Counted from the first letter of the stretch, positions 1 through 11,495 are shown. The stretch: 64,000 nucleotides of DNA from Reticulitermes speratus (GCA_021186555.1 JAJKFL010000004.1:13952779-14016778); one strand, 5' to 3'. Notes: generated from the sequence alone by a model not told the origin. Translations and numbers: made by a program.

Positions 1-405
1 GCAAAATAGGTATAACAGTTTGTACTGTATGTTTCATATTTTTGTTTTTTCATGTATTCGTATGACTTATACCACATCCCATTGTCACTTTGACTACATT
101 CTGGATCTATGCAACGCGTAACATACGTACAGGATACATATACAGTGAAACCTCTATCCATCGTTCCCGTTACCGTCGTTTTCCCGCATGTATCGTCTGC
201 CTTATTTGGTCCCAAATTAGCCCCATATAAATAACACTATTTGTTCCCGCCTCCATTGTTCCTCGAACTGTCGTTTTCCCACATCAATCGTTGAAAAATC
301 ACGGTCCTGACGCAACATTTTCCCGCATTGATAGTTTTTTTTAAAATTTGAAGCGATGGTTTAGTGCGCTGCGCGCGCGTGTATTGCTTTCTTAGTGCTT
401 TCTTA

Positions 406-820
406 AGCCGGGACTAGACGAAGCGCGGCTGCTAGAGTGACGTGACGTCACTTGCTCGGCCATCAGATCGGAACAGAAAAGACAATCTGCCTACACGACG
501 CGGCGCAGCTCGTCAAATGGCGGACCAGCGCGCACCCCGACAGCAGAAAACAAAGACCAGGCCTAAGTGTATACAGGCTTGGACGAGACTGGCTTGGCGC
601 GTAGACTGCAAGCCCCGTGTAGCCGCATCAGCTGCCCGCGCCGAGTCCCTTTGAGGATCGTGAAAAACCCGCTTCTGCGGCGATCCAACGAGCCTCGCTC
701 GCCGAATCACACGCCACGCCGCGCCAGGCCGGATACATGGCGCGTTTCAATACGATTATTTGTCAATGACGTCTGTTATGACGTAAAACCAGCCGAGCCA
801 CGCTCCGTCTAGTTGAGCCT
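406..820. mobile_element. 415-bp MITE nested in Tigger copy 1, TTA target duplication
   Basis: Aligning the two Tigger copies shows that this segment is extra. It is flanked by TTA at 403-405 and 821-823, whereas the intact site in the other copy has one TTA (54855-54857). Its ends form imperfect inverted repeats of about 25 bp (19 matches) around the shared core ACTAGACG. It is GC-rich compared with its surroundings. A three-base TTA duplication is usual for PIF/Harbinger-type elements. No transposase is encoded; the open frames inside show no recognisable domain. Confidence 0.8.
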
Positions 821-826
821 TTAGAG

Positions 827-1711
827 TCTTGTCATGGCGGGAAAAACTGTAAAGACAGACTTACAGTTTTACTTTGTGTTAACAGTGATGAAAGTGACAA
901 ACAAGTTCCGATTGTTATCGGAAAATCTCCGAAACCGCGATGTTTCAAGAATGTAAAACAATTACCCGCCACATACCACGCGAACAGTAACGCGTGGATG
1001 ACCACAGACATTTTTTCTTCATTTCTGCGTTCATTAGACGCAAGTATGGGTGCGCAAAACAGGAACATTCTCCTCTTTGTGGACAATTGTGCCGCACATC
1101 CAAAGGATACATCGTTTCTAAGAAATGTAAAAGTCATACGGTACCCGGCAAATTGTACAAGTGTGCTCCAGCCCCTTGATTTAGTGGTAATAAAGTGTTA
1201 TAAGCAGCTTTATAGAAAACGCATCGTGCAAACAGCTGTTTGCTTAATGGATGCAGGCAAAGATACGAAAAAGAAGATAAACGTGTTGGAAGCTTTGCAC
1301 TACACTGTGGCAGCCTTGCAACAAGTAACCCAGCAGACAATCGAAAATTGTTTTCGGAAAGCTGGTTACGTGCAGGGACAATCTTCAGGCGATAGTGACG
1401 TCGTATTGACCAACGATGACGACGATTTAAGCCAAGACTGGGAAAAGTTCAGTGGCATGAACAAAGATAAATTCGAGGACTACGTCTCTGTGGACAGTCA
1501 CGTGGCAACCTGTGGTGTAGAAACAGTGCAGGAGCTGTGCGTGAGCCTCGTGGCGTACGGGAGTGTGGAGGGTGAAGGAGGAGAAGAAGACGATGGCGAA
1601 CCCGAAATTGTGCCGAGCTTTGCTGAGACGCATGAAGCGCTGATGAAAGTAAAACCTTTCTTTTATGCGCACAGCACGAGTGACAATAATCGTGAGTGTT
1701 CTAGGCCTTGA
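827..1711 (+). pseudogene. Tigger transposase, C-terminal DDE fragment
   Basis: This reading frame carries the middle and end of a pogo/Tigger DDE_1 nuclease domain. Visible motifs are KDRLTVLLCVNSD near the start, the second catalytic Asp in LLFVDNCAAH, and the third in PLDLVVIK, where the other copy has PLDLGVIK. The frame is open upstream of the first ATG at 998 to about 827. An acidic C-terminal tail follows. Compared with copy 2, about one base is lost near 1690, so the frame ends at 1711 and about 35 terminal residues seen in the other copy are lost. The first catalytic Asp and the DNA-binding half are absent. I regard it as a dead fragment, not a domesticated gene. Confidence 0.85.
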
Positions 1712-1907
1712 AAAATCGTACTTTGAATTGAGGAGTAAAGTTTGCACAAAACAAACGTCAATGAAAGATTTGCTCAGCAAGTAATAATAATCATTAAATT
1801 GTTCTTATCTAGAATTTTTAATGGTTTCCCGGTACTATCGTTTTCCCCGTATGTATCGTTTTTGTTTTCCGTCCCCCTGAAAAACGATGGATAGAGGTTT
1901 CACTGTA

Positions 1908-2318
1908 TACAGTATGTGTGTGTACATGTACAACTCTTCATGTCATTGTGGGACGAATGCTTAAATGTCAACGGTCATTATGTGGAGGTCTGATGTGTAC
2001 CAGCTGCTACCCACGTGGGTGTATACATTACGAGTTATAATACAGTTCTTAGCATCGGGTATCTGTTACCTTAGGACTCGTCTCAACAGCACCACACCCA
2101 CAAACAATGTTTGTTGCAATGACAGTAGATACCAATCTAATGCATTGGTGAGTGACTCACCTGCTTGACCACATACCCTTGCGTCTGTTGGCGACACCAC
2201 CTCCCTCAAATGCATTCACAAATACCACACAGTAATAATACGTACGTCATATAGCATTTCCAAAGAGGACAGCCTATCAGTGTCTTTCAGACACAAAACT
2301 AAAACTATTTGGACTAGC
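1908..2318. other. Unannotated spacer
   Basis: No coding, RNA or repeat structure could be supported between the Tigger copy and the SINE. Confidence 0.4.
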
Positions 2319-2334
2319 TACTGTGATGTATGAA

Positions 2335-2621
2335 CAGGCAGGGATAGCGTAGTCAGTATAGCGACTCGCTACAAGCTGGGCGGTCCGGGGATCGAATCCT
2401 GGTGACGGCAAGATTTTCAGCACCCGTCCAGACCGGCCCTTGGGCCTACCCAGCCTCCTGTACAATGGGTACCAGGTCATTCCCGGGGGTAAAGCGGCCG
2501 GGGTGTGGCGTTGACCACCCACCCCCCATCTAGCGCCGAGGTTAAAGAAAGAGTAGAGCTATACATCTACTCCCCCTCTGGGCCTTTATGGCCTGTTCTA
2601 GGGTGAACTTTATCTTTACTT
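2335..2621 (+). mobile_element. tRNA-derived SINE, full copy with 16-bp TSD
   Basis: The 5' part resembles a tRNA with an A-box-like stretch (gtagtcagtatagcgactc) and a B-box-like stretch (ggggatcgaatcctg). A conserved non-tRNA body follows and ends in a short ctttactttac-like tail. A perfect 16-bp direct repeat, tactgtgatgtatgaa, flanks it at 2319-2334 and 2622-2637, which shows LINE-mediated retroposition. Other copies at 21592-21873 and 34288-34572 share the whole body. Confidence 0.85.
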
Positions 2622-2637
2622 TACTGTGATGTATGAA

Positions 2638-3790
2638 GTTTGCAAGAACTATAAAACTGTGATGCCTGAGCAGTGAAGACTTAAATAATGCAGTCAGCAT
2701 CAACTACTGCAATTTTTAAGGACAGAATACAAACCTGTAAGACTGTATAAAAGAATGTAATTATATGAAATATTTATATACACTGAATTACTGTAACTGG
2801 GATCACTAATTCATGAAATGTGTAATAGTACATGATACACAAACTTACGGCCCGTTACGTACATGCATTAAATAGTACATTAGAGTCTTGAGGTTCATGA
2901 ACCTTGAACTTTGCCATTTTGACCTTTCATAATCATCCACTTCAATACCACTGCTTCAGTCTTTCATAACTGGATCTGACACATCAGGATAAGAACACAT
3001 GGCTGGCAATCCGCTGCCCCCATATGCCTGCTACTGCACAATGCACTCACACCTCAAACAAGCTGTCGTACATTACACACAGTTCATTGCCTTCAAGCTC
3101 TTTGGAGTGAGATTCTCCTTCAATCACGTAATGTGTTTTATGCTTCCACAAAGCATTTGTATCATATTTTAAAAAATTTCATGTGCTTGTTATGCTTTCT
3201 GAGGTTATTTTACATTCTTAGTATTGGAGTTTCATAACTTTTTGGCAGCAAATATGCATTTAGAGATAAAAATGGGTTCCTGTGTTCATGATGGATTTAT
3301 CAGTCCCAATTAATCACGTGTATGAAAACGCTAGTGAATTTTATACCTAGGTAAATAACACATAATACAGTGATGCCATACTGTTAGTATAAATTGCTAT
3401 CAAGTTCCTGTGAATATTTACAACAGGCCAATAGCTAAAATTATAACATACAGAACTTCTTGGAACATTAATTACACATAACATAAATTGTATCTCTTTA
3501 AAGAATCCCATAATTTTGACTGAGAATTTTGTAAATTAATTTCAGTCATCAGCTACTTCATGTCACACATACACAAATATTCCTGGAGATGACATGCATG
3601 ACTCCACTCCACACCCCACCCCCCCACAACAAAACAGAAAGAAAGTCTTCAACATGACCATTTGTTAAGAGGGTGCTCATGAACATGGCCAAGTTAAGTG
3701 GAAACCTGAAATACGCCAAGAGACGTAAGCTTAGATGTGACAAAGTCATGTCTGCGATGAACAACACTAGCCTCAAAAACATAAAAAAAC
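2638..3790. other. AT-rich intergenic DNA, nothing recognised
   Basis: Short open frames here show no domain, codon bias or splice context. No inverted or tandem structure was seen. Confidence 0.4.
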
Positions 3791-4158
3791 ATTATATAAA
3801 ATCGTATTCCGACAAATGTACTCTTTATAATCTGTTATTTAATACAGTTCATAGTAAAAATAGTCCAACATGGTTCGAACTATGTTACAGTTCATCTTCA
3901 GGGACTGAATTGTTTATTACACCAGCTATAGACCTGTGGTATTCATTAAAATATATATGTTGGGTAGATAAAATGTTGCTAACTTATATATTTTAATGAG
4001 TACCATACGTCTATAGCTGGTGTAATAAACAATTGAGTCCCTGAAGATGAACTAACATAGTTTGAAATATGCTGGACTATCTTTAATAAAAACTGTATTA
4101 AATAACAGATAATAAAGAGTGTACATTTGTTGGAACACAATTTTATGTAATCAAGAAA
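3791..4158. repeat. Long near-perfect palindrome (hairpin element)
   Basis: Two arms of about 160 bp (about 3791-3955 and 3988-4158) are reverse complements with scattered mismatches. For example tttattacaccagctatag pairs with ctatagctggtgtaataaac, and the loop is only some 20-30 nt. It is likely a foldback MITE. It lies just downstream of the polyadenylation signal of the zinc-finger gene, on the other side from the coding exon. Confidence 0.75.
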
Positions 4159-4217
4159 ATGTACGGTACAAATAACATGAAATAAAAAACATCTTGCTGA
4201 TGAATACCCTAACGACA

Positions 4218-4223
4218 TTTATT
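4218..4223 (-). terminator. Polyadenylation signal AATAAA of the zinc-finger gene
   Basis: AATAAA is read on the minus strand (TTTATT on plus) about 190 bp after the stop codon at 4415. It is the first canonical signal downstream of the coding exon. Confidence 0.5.
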
Positions 4224-4414
4224 CTATTCGAGACTAGGGGTCCACAAACCTTCCAGAAATCTTGGAGCTACCTCAAAATTGTACATGCCACAAGGGTGAC
4301 AAGTTCCCTACTGAGGACCCACAAATATTATGTGCCAAATCTAGTCACAGAGGTGACCTGGCACCTGGGATTTGTGCACACATTTTAGATAACAGGTAAT
4401 GAATGGCGACAATG

Positions 4415-6419
4415 TTACAGTTTTCCTACGAGATGCAAATTTCTGTGTTTCTTCATATCCTGCTTTTGTGCAAAGCATCGACCGCATATATCACAGGCAT
4501 GCGGTTTTTCACCTGTATGAATTCGGATATGAATTTTAAGTCCATTTGACCTACGAAATGCTTTTCCACAATATTCACAGGGATATGGTTTTTTGCCTTG
4601 GTGGATCCACATGTGCTGATAGTAAGAATGACTGGTCCTGAATGCTTTCCCACACACATTGCATTTGAATGGGCGTTCGCCAGTGTGTTTGCGAAGATGT
4701 GAGTCACGCACATCCTTCAGTCTGAAACGATCACCACACACTTCACACTGGTACGGTTTCTCACCTGTATGCAGACGGAGGTGAGAGTACAGGTGGGCAC
4801 TCTGAACAAACCGCTTACCACAAATGTTACAGCTGAACGGTTTTTCTCCTGTGTGAGTACGATGATGCAACACTAAGGAACGCTTCTGAGAGAATCTTTT
4901 TTCACAGAACTCACAAGCAAAAGGTAATTCTCCAGTATGATTCCTACGATGAGCAATTAAAGTTACCCGATACGCAAAAGACTTTCCGCAGTCGTCACAC
5001 TTAAATGGTTTTGTATTGTGCGGAGTTACGTCATCTTCGAAAGCTTTGACTAACGGATGTGAATCCTTCCTATGTTCAACAAGTTTGGCATAAGTAGGGA
5101 AGGCAACATCCGTGCATAACTTGCAATTATACACTTTGGGCTGCTTGCACTCATCCACATGTGCTAAAATATGCTGCTTAAACAACGTCTTGCGAGCAAA
5201 ACAACGACCACATTTGTCACACTGAAACGGTTTCACATCCATGTGAGTTACTCGATGGCCTTTAAGTGTTGCATTGTCATAGAACTTTCCTCCGCAAACA
5301 TCACAAACAAAGGGACGCTCACCAGTATGTACACGTTGATGGGCGATGAGGCGGGCCTTGAGCTGGAAGGACTTCCCACACTGTTCACAGTGATGCGACT
5401 TCTCACCCATGTGTACCAAACGCACATGATCAAAAAGATTGTTCTCTCGACTGAATTCCTTACCACAGTGCTCACAAACCACAGGACTGCCACCCTCATG
5501 GACTTGCTGATGAAATTCAAGTCTGGCCTCAGTACGGAAAAATTTACCACATTCTGAACACTTGAAGGGTCGAGTTCCACTGACACAGTTATGCGCAGCC
5601 AACGTTCTGGAATTGTTGAATCTTCTGCCACATGTGGGGCACACCAGGCGTTTGGAGCCTTTAGGTCGTAAGAACCTTTCTTCTTCTGCCTTGTGCTCTT
5701 CACAGTGACTTAACAGGCACATTTCATTTGTGAAACACAACTCACAGAGGCTACACGGGTAAAGATCTGACTCCATATGACACTTCGCATGATCCAGACA
5801 AAGCTCTATATTTTCAAATGTTTCGCCACAAAGACGGCAACTGGGAAATTTCATCTTTGGGTTCAGTAAGATTACAGTTCCATCTCCCATATTATGTACT
5901 TTATTTTCCCCTGCAATTTTGTTGTCTTCTTCTGGAATACTTTCCAAATTAACATTTTCCAATGCTTGATCCTCACTCCATGTATTACTACTGTCATCAT
6001 TGCCTGCATCAGGTAAATAACTTTGTACTGCAATGCCATTACCAGTAAGAAATTCTTCTGAGAGCTGCAAATTGCTTTCCTTATATATTTTTGCTCCAAT
6101 CTCCTTTAATAATGACAAATTATAATTTACACTACTGTCAGGTGCATCATTTTGAACTGACATACTGCCATCACAACAAAGGGGACAGAAATAAGCACTC
6201 TTTCCTCTGCAAATGTCTTCAATACAAACAGGTTCCTGAATACCATTAATGGATGGACCCTGTTTTGTCGCTGTGCAGAACGTCACACTTCCATTGATAA
6301 AGCTGTTTTCTATAGTCTTCAGTTGACATTTACCAGCATTTTCAAGCTCACTTTCAGGTTTCATAACTATAATAGCAACATTTGCTTTGCTGTCTTCCAT
6401 ATTATACACGACACGTGAC
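4415..6419 (-). CDS. Exon 6: acidic linker and 16 C2H2 zinc fingers, stop
   Basis: The acceptor cctgttatag sits at 6421-6420. The exon begins with the G that completes the split Arg, runs through an internal Met at 6400-6398, and ends at a stop at 4415-4417. About 185 residues of acidic, poorly structured sequence precede the finger array. I count 16 fingers, from CRLCGETF to CDICGRCF. The third (CPTCGRRF...AAHNC) is irregular, ending in Cys where His is usual, and the ninth has an extra residue. TGEKP/TGERP linkers join most of the later fingers, typical of DNA binding. The open frame continues upstream to an ATG at 6667, but that extension is hairpin-element sequence and is not part of the protein if the acceptor is used. 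Confidence 0.9.
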
Positions 6420-6436
6420 CTATAACAGGAAGTAAC

Positions 6437-6693
6437 AATGCGGTATTTGCGATTCTCACAGCAGTGTTGCTGAGGATTCAAGTCTTCTGGAATGTGACAC
6501 CACGTTGCAGGGTGAGTAGTTCCTGACATTTTGAAGGATTGTAGTGCCTGCATCTTCAGGGTCAAGCAGTCCAAGATAAATTCTTCGTAGACTGCCCGAC
6601 CCTGAAGAAGAAGACACTGTGAATTGCAAAAATGACAACAACCACTTGCTGAGCAACATAGTGTCATATCCTAGACAACCTGAGTCTTCAAGA
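6437..6693. repeat. Hairpin family B, full copy next to splice acceptor
   Basis: The two arms carry the family motifs gattcaagtcttctgg and its complement. The one-sided tail (gattctcacagcagtg) lies on the low-coordinate side. On the minus strand the element ends about 17 bp before the acceptor AG of the finger exon. It supplies the extra N-terminal residues of the uninterrupted 750-codon frame that starts at 6667. Confidence 0.75.
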
Positions 6694-6984
6694 AATAACA
6701 AAATTACAGAAGTACTTACATTTGTGTAAAAATACAAAAATATATAAATAAGGAATATATTTTTCAGTATAAATGCCTTACTGTTATGTACAAAGAGTGA
6801 TAAATTTTCCACGTGTTTCAGTGTTTTACTTAACCCTTGGTGCCAGAATGAAATGCCCGTAGTGATCTGCAGAACACTGGAATTTAAATGGGGGATGCAT
6901 GAAAGCAGACATAATTATTTAAGAATTGGCATTTTGAGCATCATACTACAGCAGCAAATTATAATAGTGAACGCAACTGTGCCT

Positions 6985-7190
6985 CTACCTCTGCTATATG
7001 CCTTCACTGCATGGACAGGGACAAATTTTATAAAATTAAAGTTGTCCATGTCATGAAGGCCTACAGTGGAAGTACAGGCATAGCTCCACTCCCTTTTAAT
7101 CTCAGCACTAGATGGAGGAGCGCAGTCAACTTCACACTCTGGCCACTTTAACCCTAGTTCCCACTACACAGGAGGTCAGGTGAGCCCCAT
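6985..7190. repeat. Two decayed SINE fragments in head-on order
   Basis: A plus-strand 3' end (tatatgccttcactgcatgg, 6990-7050) is followed by a minus-strand piece (catgaaggcctacagtggaa to ggccactttaaccc, about 7050-7190). Both match the SINE body at 21592-21873 loosely. Confidence 0.5.
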
Positions 7191-7478
7191 ACTGACCAGC
7201 GTAAAGCCTTGTTACTGTACCAACTTTGCTCTCATGGCTCCCCCATATATAAATAAAGAAATAAATCCTAGGATGAAGAATTTGTATTTTCATGGCATGA
7301 AACATTTTTTCTGGACTTTTACAAACAGTGAAAGCTCGTTTGCTTCTTTGCTGTATGCACAACATATATACAAGACATACAGCACACAGAATATGCACAC
7401 TGCCTTCTCTTACTTCAATTGCCATAGCAATAGCACTAAGTCGTACTAAATCTATACATGCGAATTATGTCCACATAC

Positions 7479-7615
7479 CTGAAATATTTCTGTTCATTCA
7501 AGTCAAGGAGTTTATTTTCTGCCTGAATACAGGATTGAGCAAATTCATGACACATGTTTAACTTGTTTATGCAAGCTGTACACAATTGTTTTGGTAATGG
7601 GTCTGTGCTTCTGAC
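7479..7615 (-). CDS. Exon 5: second half of ZAD
   Basis: The acceptor is gtgatttccag and the donor TTCAG|gtatgt. It enters in phase 0 and leaves in phase 2. It reads STDPLPKQLCTACINKL, supplying the second C-x2-C zinc pair (271 and 274) and the DxLP lead-in expected of ZAD, then a helical stretch. No long open frame marks this exon; it was found by seeking the missing ZAD half, and its phase fits both neighbours exactly. Confidence 0.85.
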
Positions 7616-7794
7616 CTGGAAATCACATTAACACAGTCAGTTTACTTAGCTTCACAAAACATGGCACCAACAACAAACCCTGGTTGCTACAGAGTGGCCA
7701 ACAAAACGTAGTTCTTGCAGTATGCTTATATTATTTAACTGCTCCTTTCTCCTCATTTCATGGAACCCAAGGGTTCATTACTGTTTTCAAAACA

Positions 7795-8165
7795 GCCTGC
7801 CACTTGTCCAATCCTGAGCCAGATTAATCCAGTCCACACCCTCCCATCCCATTTCTTACAGATCTATATTAACATTACCCTCCCACTTACACTAAGGTCT
7901 TGCAAGTGGTCTCTTTCCTTCAGGTTCCACCACCACAACCCTGTATCTACCTCTCCTCTCCCCCATACATGCCACATGCCCTGCCAACCTCAACTTCTTG
8001 ATTTATTGCCTCAAAAATATCTGATGAGCAGTACAAATCAGGAAGCTCCTCATTACATAATTTCTTCCAGTCTCCTCCGATTTCCTCCCTCTTAGCCCCA
8101 AATATCTTCCTCAGCACCCTATTCTCAAACACCCTCAGCCTGCGTTCTTGCTTCACCATTGGGGA
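7795..8165 (-). mobile_element. LINE remnant, 3' end of reverse-transcriptase ORF
   Basis: The minus strand reads [20 protein letters not shown] and a broken NEELPDLYCSSD, the same C-terminal motif block as the better copy at 44775-45545. Stops and frame breaks make it a relic. Confidence 0.7.
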
Positions 8166-8618
8166 TCATGTTCTACACCCCCACAAAACTGGCAAAATGT
8201 AACTTCTGCATGTTTGTATCTTAATGTGTTCAGATAGCAAACAAAAAGGCAAAAGATTCTGGACCAAACAGTAGCAGGCATTCCCCAAATGTCATCTGCA
8301 GCATGACAGGGTACTAGCAAAGAGTCTACAACAAAACAACCTGACATGTCTACAGCATCTGTCTCAAAATCAAACAGCACCTGCGCCTGAACACGGGCCA
8401 CGTCATTGTAAGCAACAAAGACGGTAACTGTTTTCGTTAAAACAAATCACACCATTAGGAATACTTCATATGTCTAATAACAAAACCAAAATATATTATA
8501 ATCATTGAATTTAAAGCTTCACTGCATTGTTCTCTCTCCTGATGTATAATGCACATTACCATTCAGGGACAGCACACCTTCTTGAGTCTTAAGGCCTGTG
8601 ACAAAAACCATTTTTAAT

Positions 8619-8872
8619 AATTATTTCAGGCTTCCGCTGCAATGTTGATGAGATGTGTGCTCTTCTGGGATATTACGCAGCGTCGAATGGTAATCCTTTA
8701 CCAACGTTTCGGGACAACATATTGGTCCCATATTCAAGGTTCAAGAAGTCCACGAAGAAAATAAACTTCTGGGACTTTTTGACCCTTTAAGATGGGACCG
8801 ATACGTTGTCCCGAAACATTGGTAAAGGATTACCATTTGACGCTGCATAATATCCCAGAAGAGCACAGATCT
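8619..8872. repeat. Hairpin family A, full copy with 10-bp TSD
   Basis: A one-sided tail (ttcaggcttccgctgcaatg) is followed by inverted arms carrying tcttctgggatattac and gtttcgggacaac. The direct repeat catttttaat flanks it at 8609-8618 and 8873-8882. Confidence 0.8.
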
Positions 8873-9422
8873 CATTTTTAATCACTCTGACACGCAGTGG
8901 GGCCACATTCTATAATTTGAGTAAGATCAGTGAGAGGGCCATATAATACTAACTGGCAAGCCATATGTTATAGACCCCTCGTCTACTTTACTGGCATCCA
9001 GGCAACATTACTATATTTTTCAAATTAACCTTTCTTATGTGTGACAGGGCTAAACTAAAAATCGGTTGGAAAAGCAGTAATGTGCACAGTTACCATCAGT
9101 TTAACTTTTGAAAACATTTCACTAGGGAACATAACTCATTTTTGTATTCAATCCAAACACTTACCACCAATGCTGAGACTAACAACAACACTGGCTGTTT
9201 TTAAGTTAACACAAAATGCAATACGATGAACTATAGCTATAAAGACAGGCGTCTTGTTGTGAGAAATACTGTTATTGTAATTAGTTTGTTTTGTGACACA
9301 CAGTTCCTTAGTTGAAATATTAAGGAGCCACAAGCTTCAGATAAATAGATTAATTTCAACATATAACAAATTACAAATCTGGAATTCTGTATTACAACTG
9401 AATTACAATGACAGTAACTTAC

Positions 9423-9643
9423 CGTCACTGGTAAACACGTATTAATTTTCTCAGCAATGTGCTGCTCTTTACCAGTGGTACCAAAAATGTACACCGCTTC
9501 ACTGACAGCAGATGCGCAAAGTCGACACAGTTGGCCTGAATGTTCTAATACCAATTCTTCATCCACCTCTTCAATATCACTCTTGCAATCACTTTCAACC
9601 AGTCGCTTTTCCCCTTCTTGTTTGACGACTACTTCACAATTTT
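9423..9643 (-). CDS. Exon 4: linker and first half of ZAD
   Basis: The acceptor is ttttctgatag and the donor GTGACG|gtaagt. It enters in phase 1, matching the THAP exon, and leaves in phase 0. A charged linker (KSDIEEVDEELVLEH) is followed by CRLCA, the first zinc-binding pair of a zf-AD domain (Cys 225 and 228 of the joined product), then VYIFGT and IAEKINTCLPV, the usual ZAD spacing. ZAD occurs almost only in arthropod zinc-finger proteins and normally mediates dimerisation. Confidence 0.85.
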
Positions 9644-9814
9644 CTATCAGAAAAATCACAAACAGTACACAACAGTAAAACAGGAACACAAAATATTGTA
9701 GTGGTTGTACAAACGGTGGGGCTACCAAATTATTTTAAAAATAACTTGTGAAGGATTTTACTTTCGTATGTATAGAGCCCTTATTTTGTCTGACTTCATG
9801 ACACTATTGCACTG

Positions 9815-9833
9815 TGTGTGTGTGTGTGTGTGT
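9815..9833. repeat. (GT)n microsatellite
   Basis: About nine GT units. Confidence 0.8.
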
Positions 9834-10264
9834 GGCCAGTGCGCTGAATGGGCTATGTCAATAGAATGAATGAGCTGATACAAAGTGACAACTGATAGTT
9901 GCCACATAAAATAATAACTCTTACACATCCTACATTGTGTTATTAGCAACATATGTTTATAACTGTATTGATGTAGATGAATATAACAAATCTGAAGTGG
10001 CAAGCTTAAGGCATTCATCTGCTATGTGAAACTGAGTTTACATCACAGCGTTCTTTCTCAATACACACATAAGGGAGAATGCAAGCTTGATATAGAAACT
10101 AATCGTACACTGTGTGCACTGCACAAGCGCTTCTTGCAAGTACTGCACGTTGCAAACAAATTGCTCATTTGAGGCACATATAACTGGATGAATGGTGTAT
10201 CCATGAACTTGAACTAATGATTTGATATGGTACACAGAGCACAGAAATAAGCTACAAGCATCTT

Positions 10265-10370
10265 CCCCTGTGTGAAATTTGAGGTCCTCAGAACGGTGCT
10301 GCTGTGATGTAATGCTGTGCCACTTGGTGACTGGTTCCTACCGTTTGGAAGGAACACGTGCACTTCGACT
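10265..10370. repeat. Hairpin family B, tail/half fragment
   Basis: It carries tgaggtcctcagaacggtgc, followed by one arm-like stretch (ttggtgactggttcctacc). The second arm is missing. Confidence 0.4.
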
Positions 10371-11047
10371 TCAAGCAAACACAACACTCAGTCCAACAAA
10401 ATGCACAATATTGTTCCCAGATATTTTATATTACAATATCACACTGAACACTGCTACATGTTTCGTTACGCAAGGGATCATCATCACGGAATCAAATAAA
10501 AGTAACACTGCAAAAAAACAAACTAGCAACCTTTGAATACAGTAGAAAGGTGTAAAAAAGTCAAACAGTTAACTGTTTAACAGTGTAACAATATTGTATT
10601 TCACGGTAAAAATTATCAGAACTAAAATGAGCACAAAAGAAAAGTACAAAATAACAAAATGTTAAACAGAAGAAAGTTAGGAAAATATGAAAAACTAATA
10701 GCACTGTAAAAAAAAGGTGTGATGGGGGACATAGCTGTGACAAAAATGATACACGTGGATAAACATTACTGCAATCTGATTACGGTAGAAAGGGGGAATG
10801 AATGTAAGGTTTGTGTAGTACAGGAAGCTAGTGTTTGACGGACCTGAAATGGTGTAACAAACAAACAACAATTCACTAAACACACTTCATTCCACACCCA
10901 TTGTTTTATACGTTTTCATCATGTAGCACAGATCAAACATGAGAGGCACGCACACACATTACATAAATACATACAAACATAAGTAGATACATACAGACAT
11001 AAGTACGTACATACATACATACATTACACACACACATATATACTCAC

Positions 11048-11274
11048 CTTCTACAACGATCTCATCACCATCTATTATTTCCACTGGTAGAGCATTTTGA
11101 TTGTTAAAATCAAATACAGTTGGGACAGCTCCCCTACTCAGCCTTTGTTTAGAATCATCAACAAACTGACTGTCTATGAAATGATCAGAGCATACAAAAT
11201 ACTGCTGACTCACTATGGCATGTGGCTTGTCCCACAGATCAAGACGTCTACAAACCAACAGCCAATGCCGGCAC
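11048..11274 (-). CDS. Exon 3: C-terminal half of THAP zinc finger
   Basis: The acceptor is ctgtttgaag and the donor GAAG|gtgagt. It enters in phase 2 and leaves in phase 1. After the split Arg it reads CRHWLL, with the invariant THAP Trp, then VCSDHF, giving the C-x2-H zinc ligands 138 and 141, 48 residues after the CxxxxC pair. The closing AVPTVF box follows. This complete C2CH pattern identifies THAP without a database. THAP modules bind DNA in a sequence-specific way and occur both in P-element-type transposases and in cellular regulators. Nothing transposase-like follows here. An acidic IDGDEIVVE stretch leads into the ZAD exon. Confidence 0.85.
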
Positions 11275-11353
11275 CTTCAAACAGAAATACAACTGTATTA
11301 ATCTGCTGAATTATCATCTTCAAAGACCACGAGATATTCAGAATCTAACTAAC

Positions 11354-11495
11354 CTGTCCTCAGAAGCAGGGAAGTTGAAGAAGACTTTATTAGGACATGA
11401 TGCTCCAACATTACTGCACCCAGGTGCAGCACACTGCAATGGCCGAACAGTGCTGGTGTCCTCTTTTACTCCAGTTTCTTCACCGATGTTTATAT
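11354..11495 (-). CDS. Exon 2: N-terminal half of THAP zinc finger
   Basis: The acceptor is ttttatacag and the donor GACAG|gttagt. The exon enters in phase 1 (completing a split GAT) and leaves in phase 2. It encodes a short acidic linker and the start of a THAP domain: CAAPGC (Cys 84 and 89 of the joined product), a long loop, then FFNFPASED. The conserved FP just before the exon end is typical of THAP. The Cys pair binds zinc with the C-x2-H pair in the next exon. Confidence 0.8.

Larger units (their letters stand above)
143..1905 (+). mobile_element. Tigger/pogo DNA transposon, copy 1, internally deleted
   Basis: Terminal inverted repeats are visible: the left end begins CAGTGAAACCTCTATCCATC and the right end is its reverse complement, each flanked by TA (141-142 and 1906-1907), the target duplication of the Tc1/mariner-pogo superfamily. 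A second copy at 54595-55943 is closely similar along its length and allows the insertion at 406-820 to be recognised. The element encodes only the later part of a DDE_1 transposase. The helix-turn-helix and CENP-B-like DNA-binding domains and the first catalytic Asp are missing, so this copy cannot move by its own enzyme. Confidence 0.9.

Noticed and set aside
442..812. Two overlapping GC-rich open frames (70 and 81 codons)
   Set aside because: They lie wholly inside the TTA-flanked MITE, show no domain and owe their length to GC content.
6420..6667. N-terminal 89 residues of the 750-codon zinc-finger frame
   Set aside because: The sequence is a hairpin transposon copy; a good acceptor at 6420 in the phase of the ZAD exon shows the exon starts after it.
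9237..9422. C-terminal part of the open frame downstream of the ZAD exon
   Set aside because: It follows a consensus donor (gtaagt) and has no domain; the true second ZAD half is at 7479-7615.
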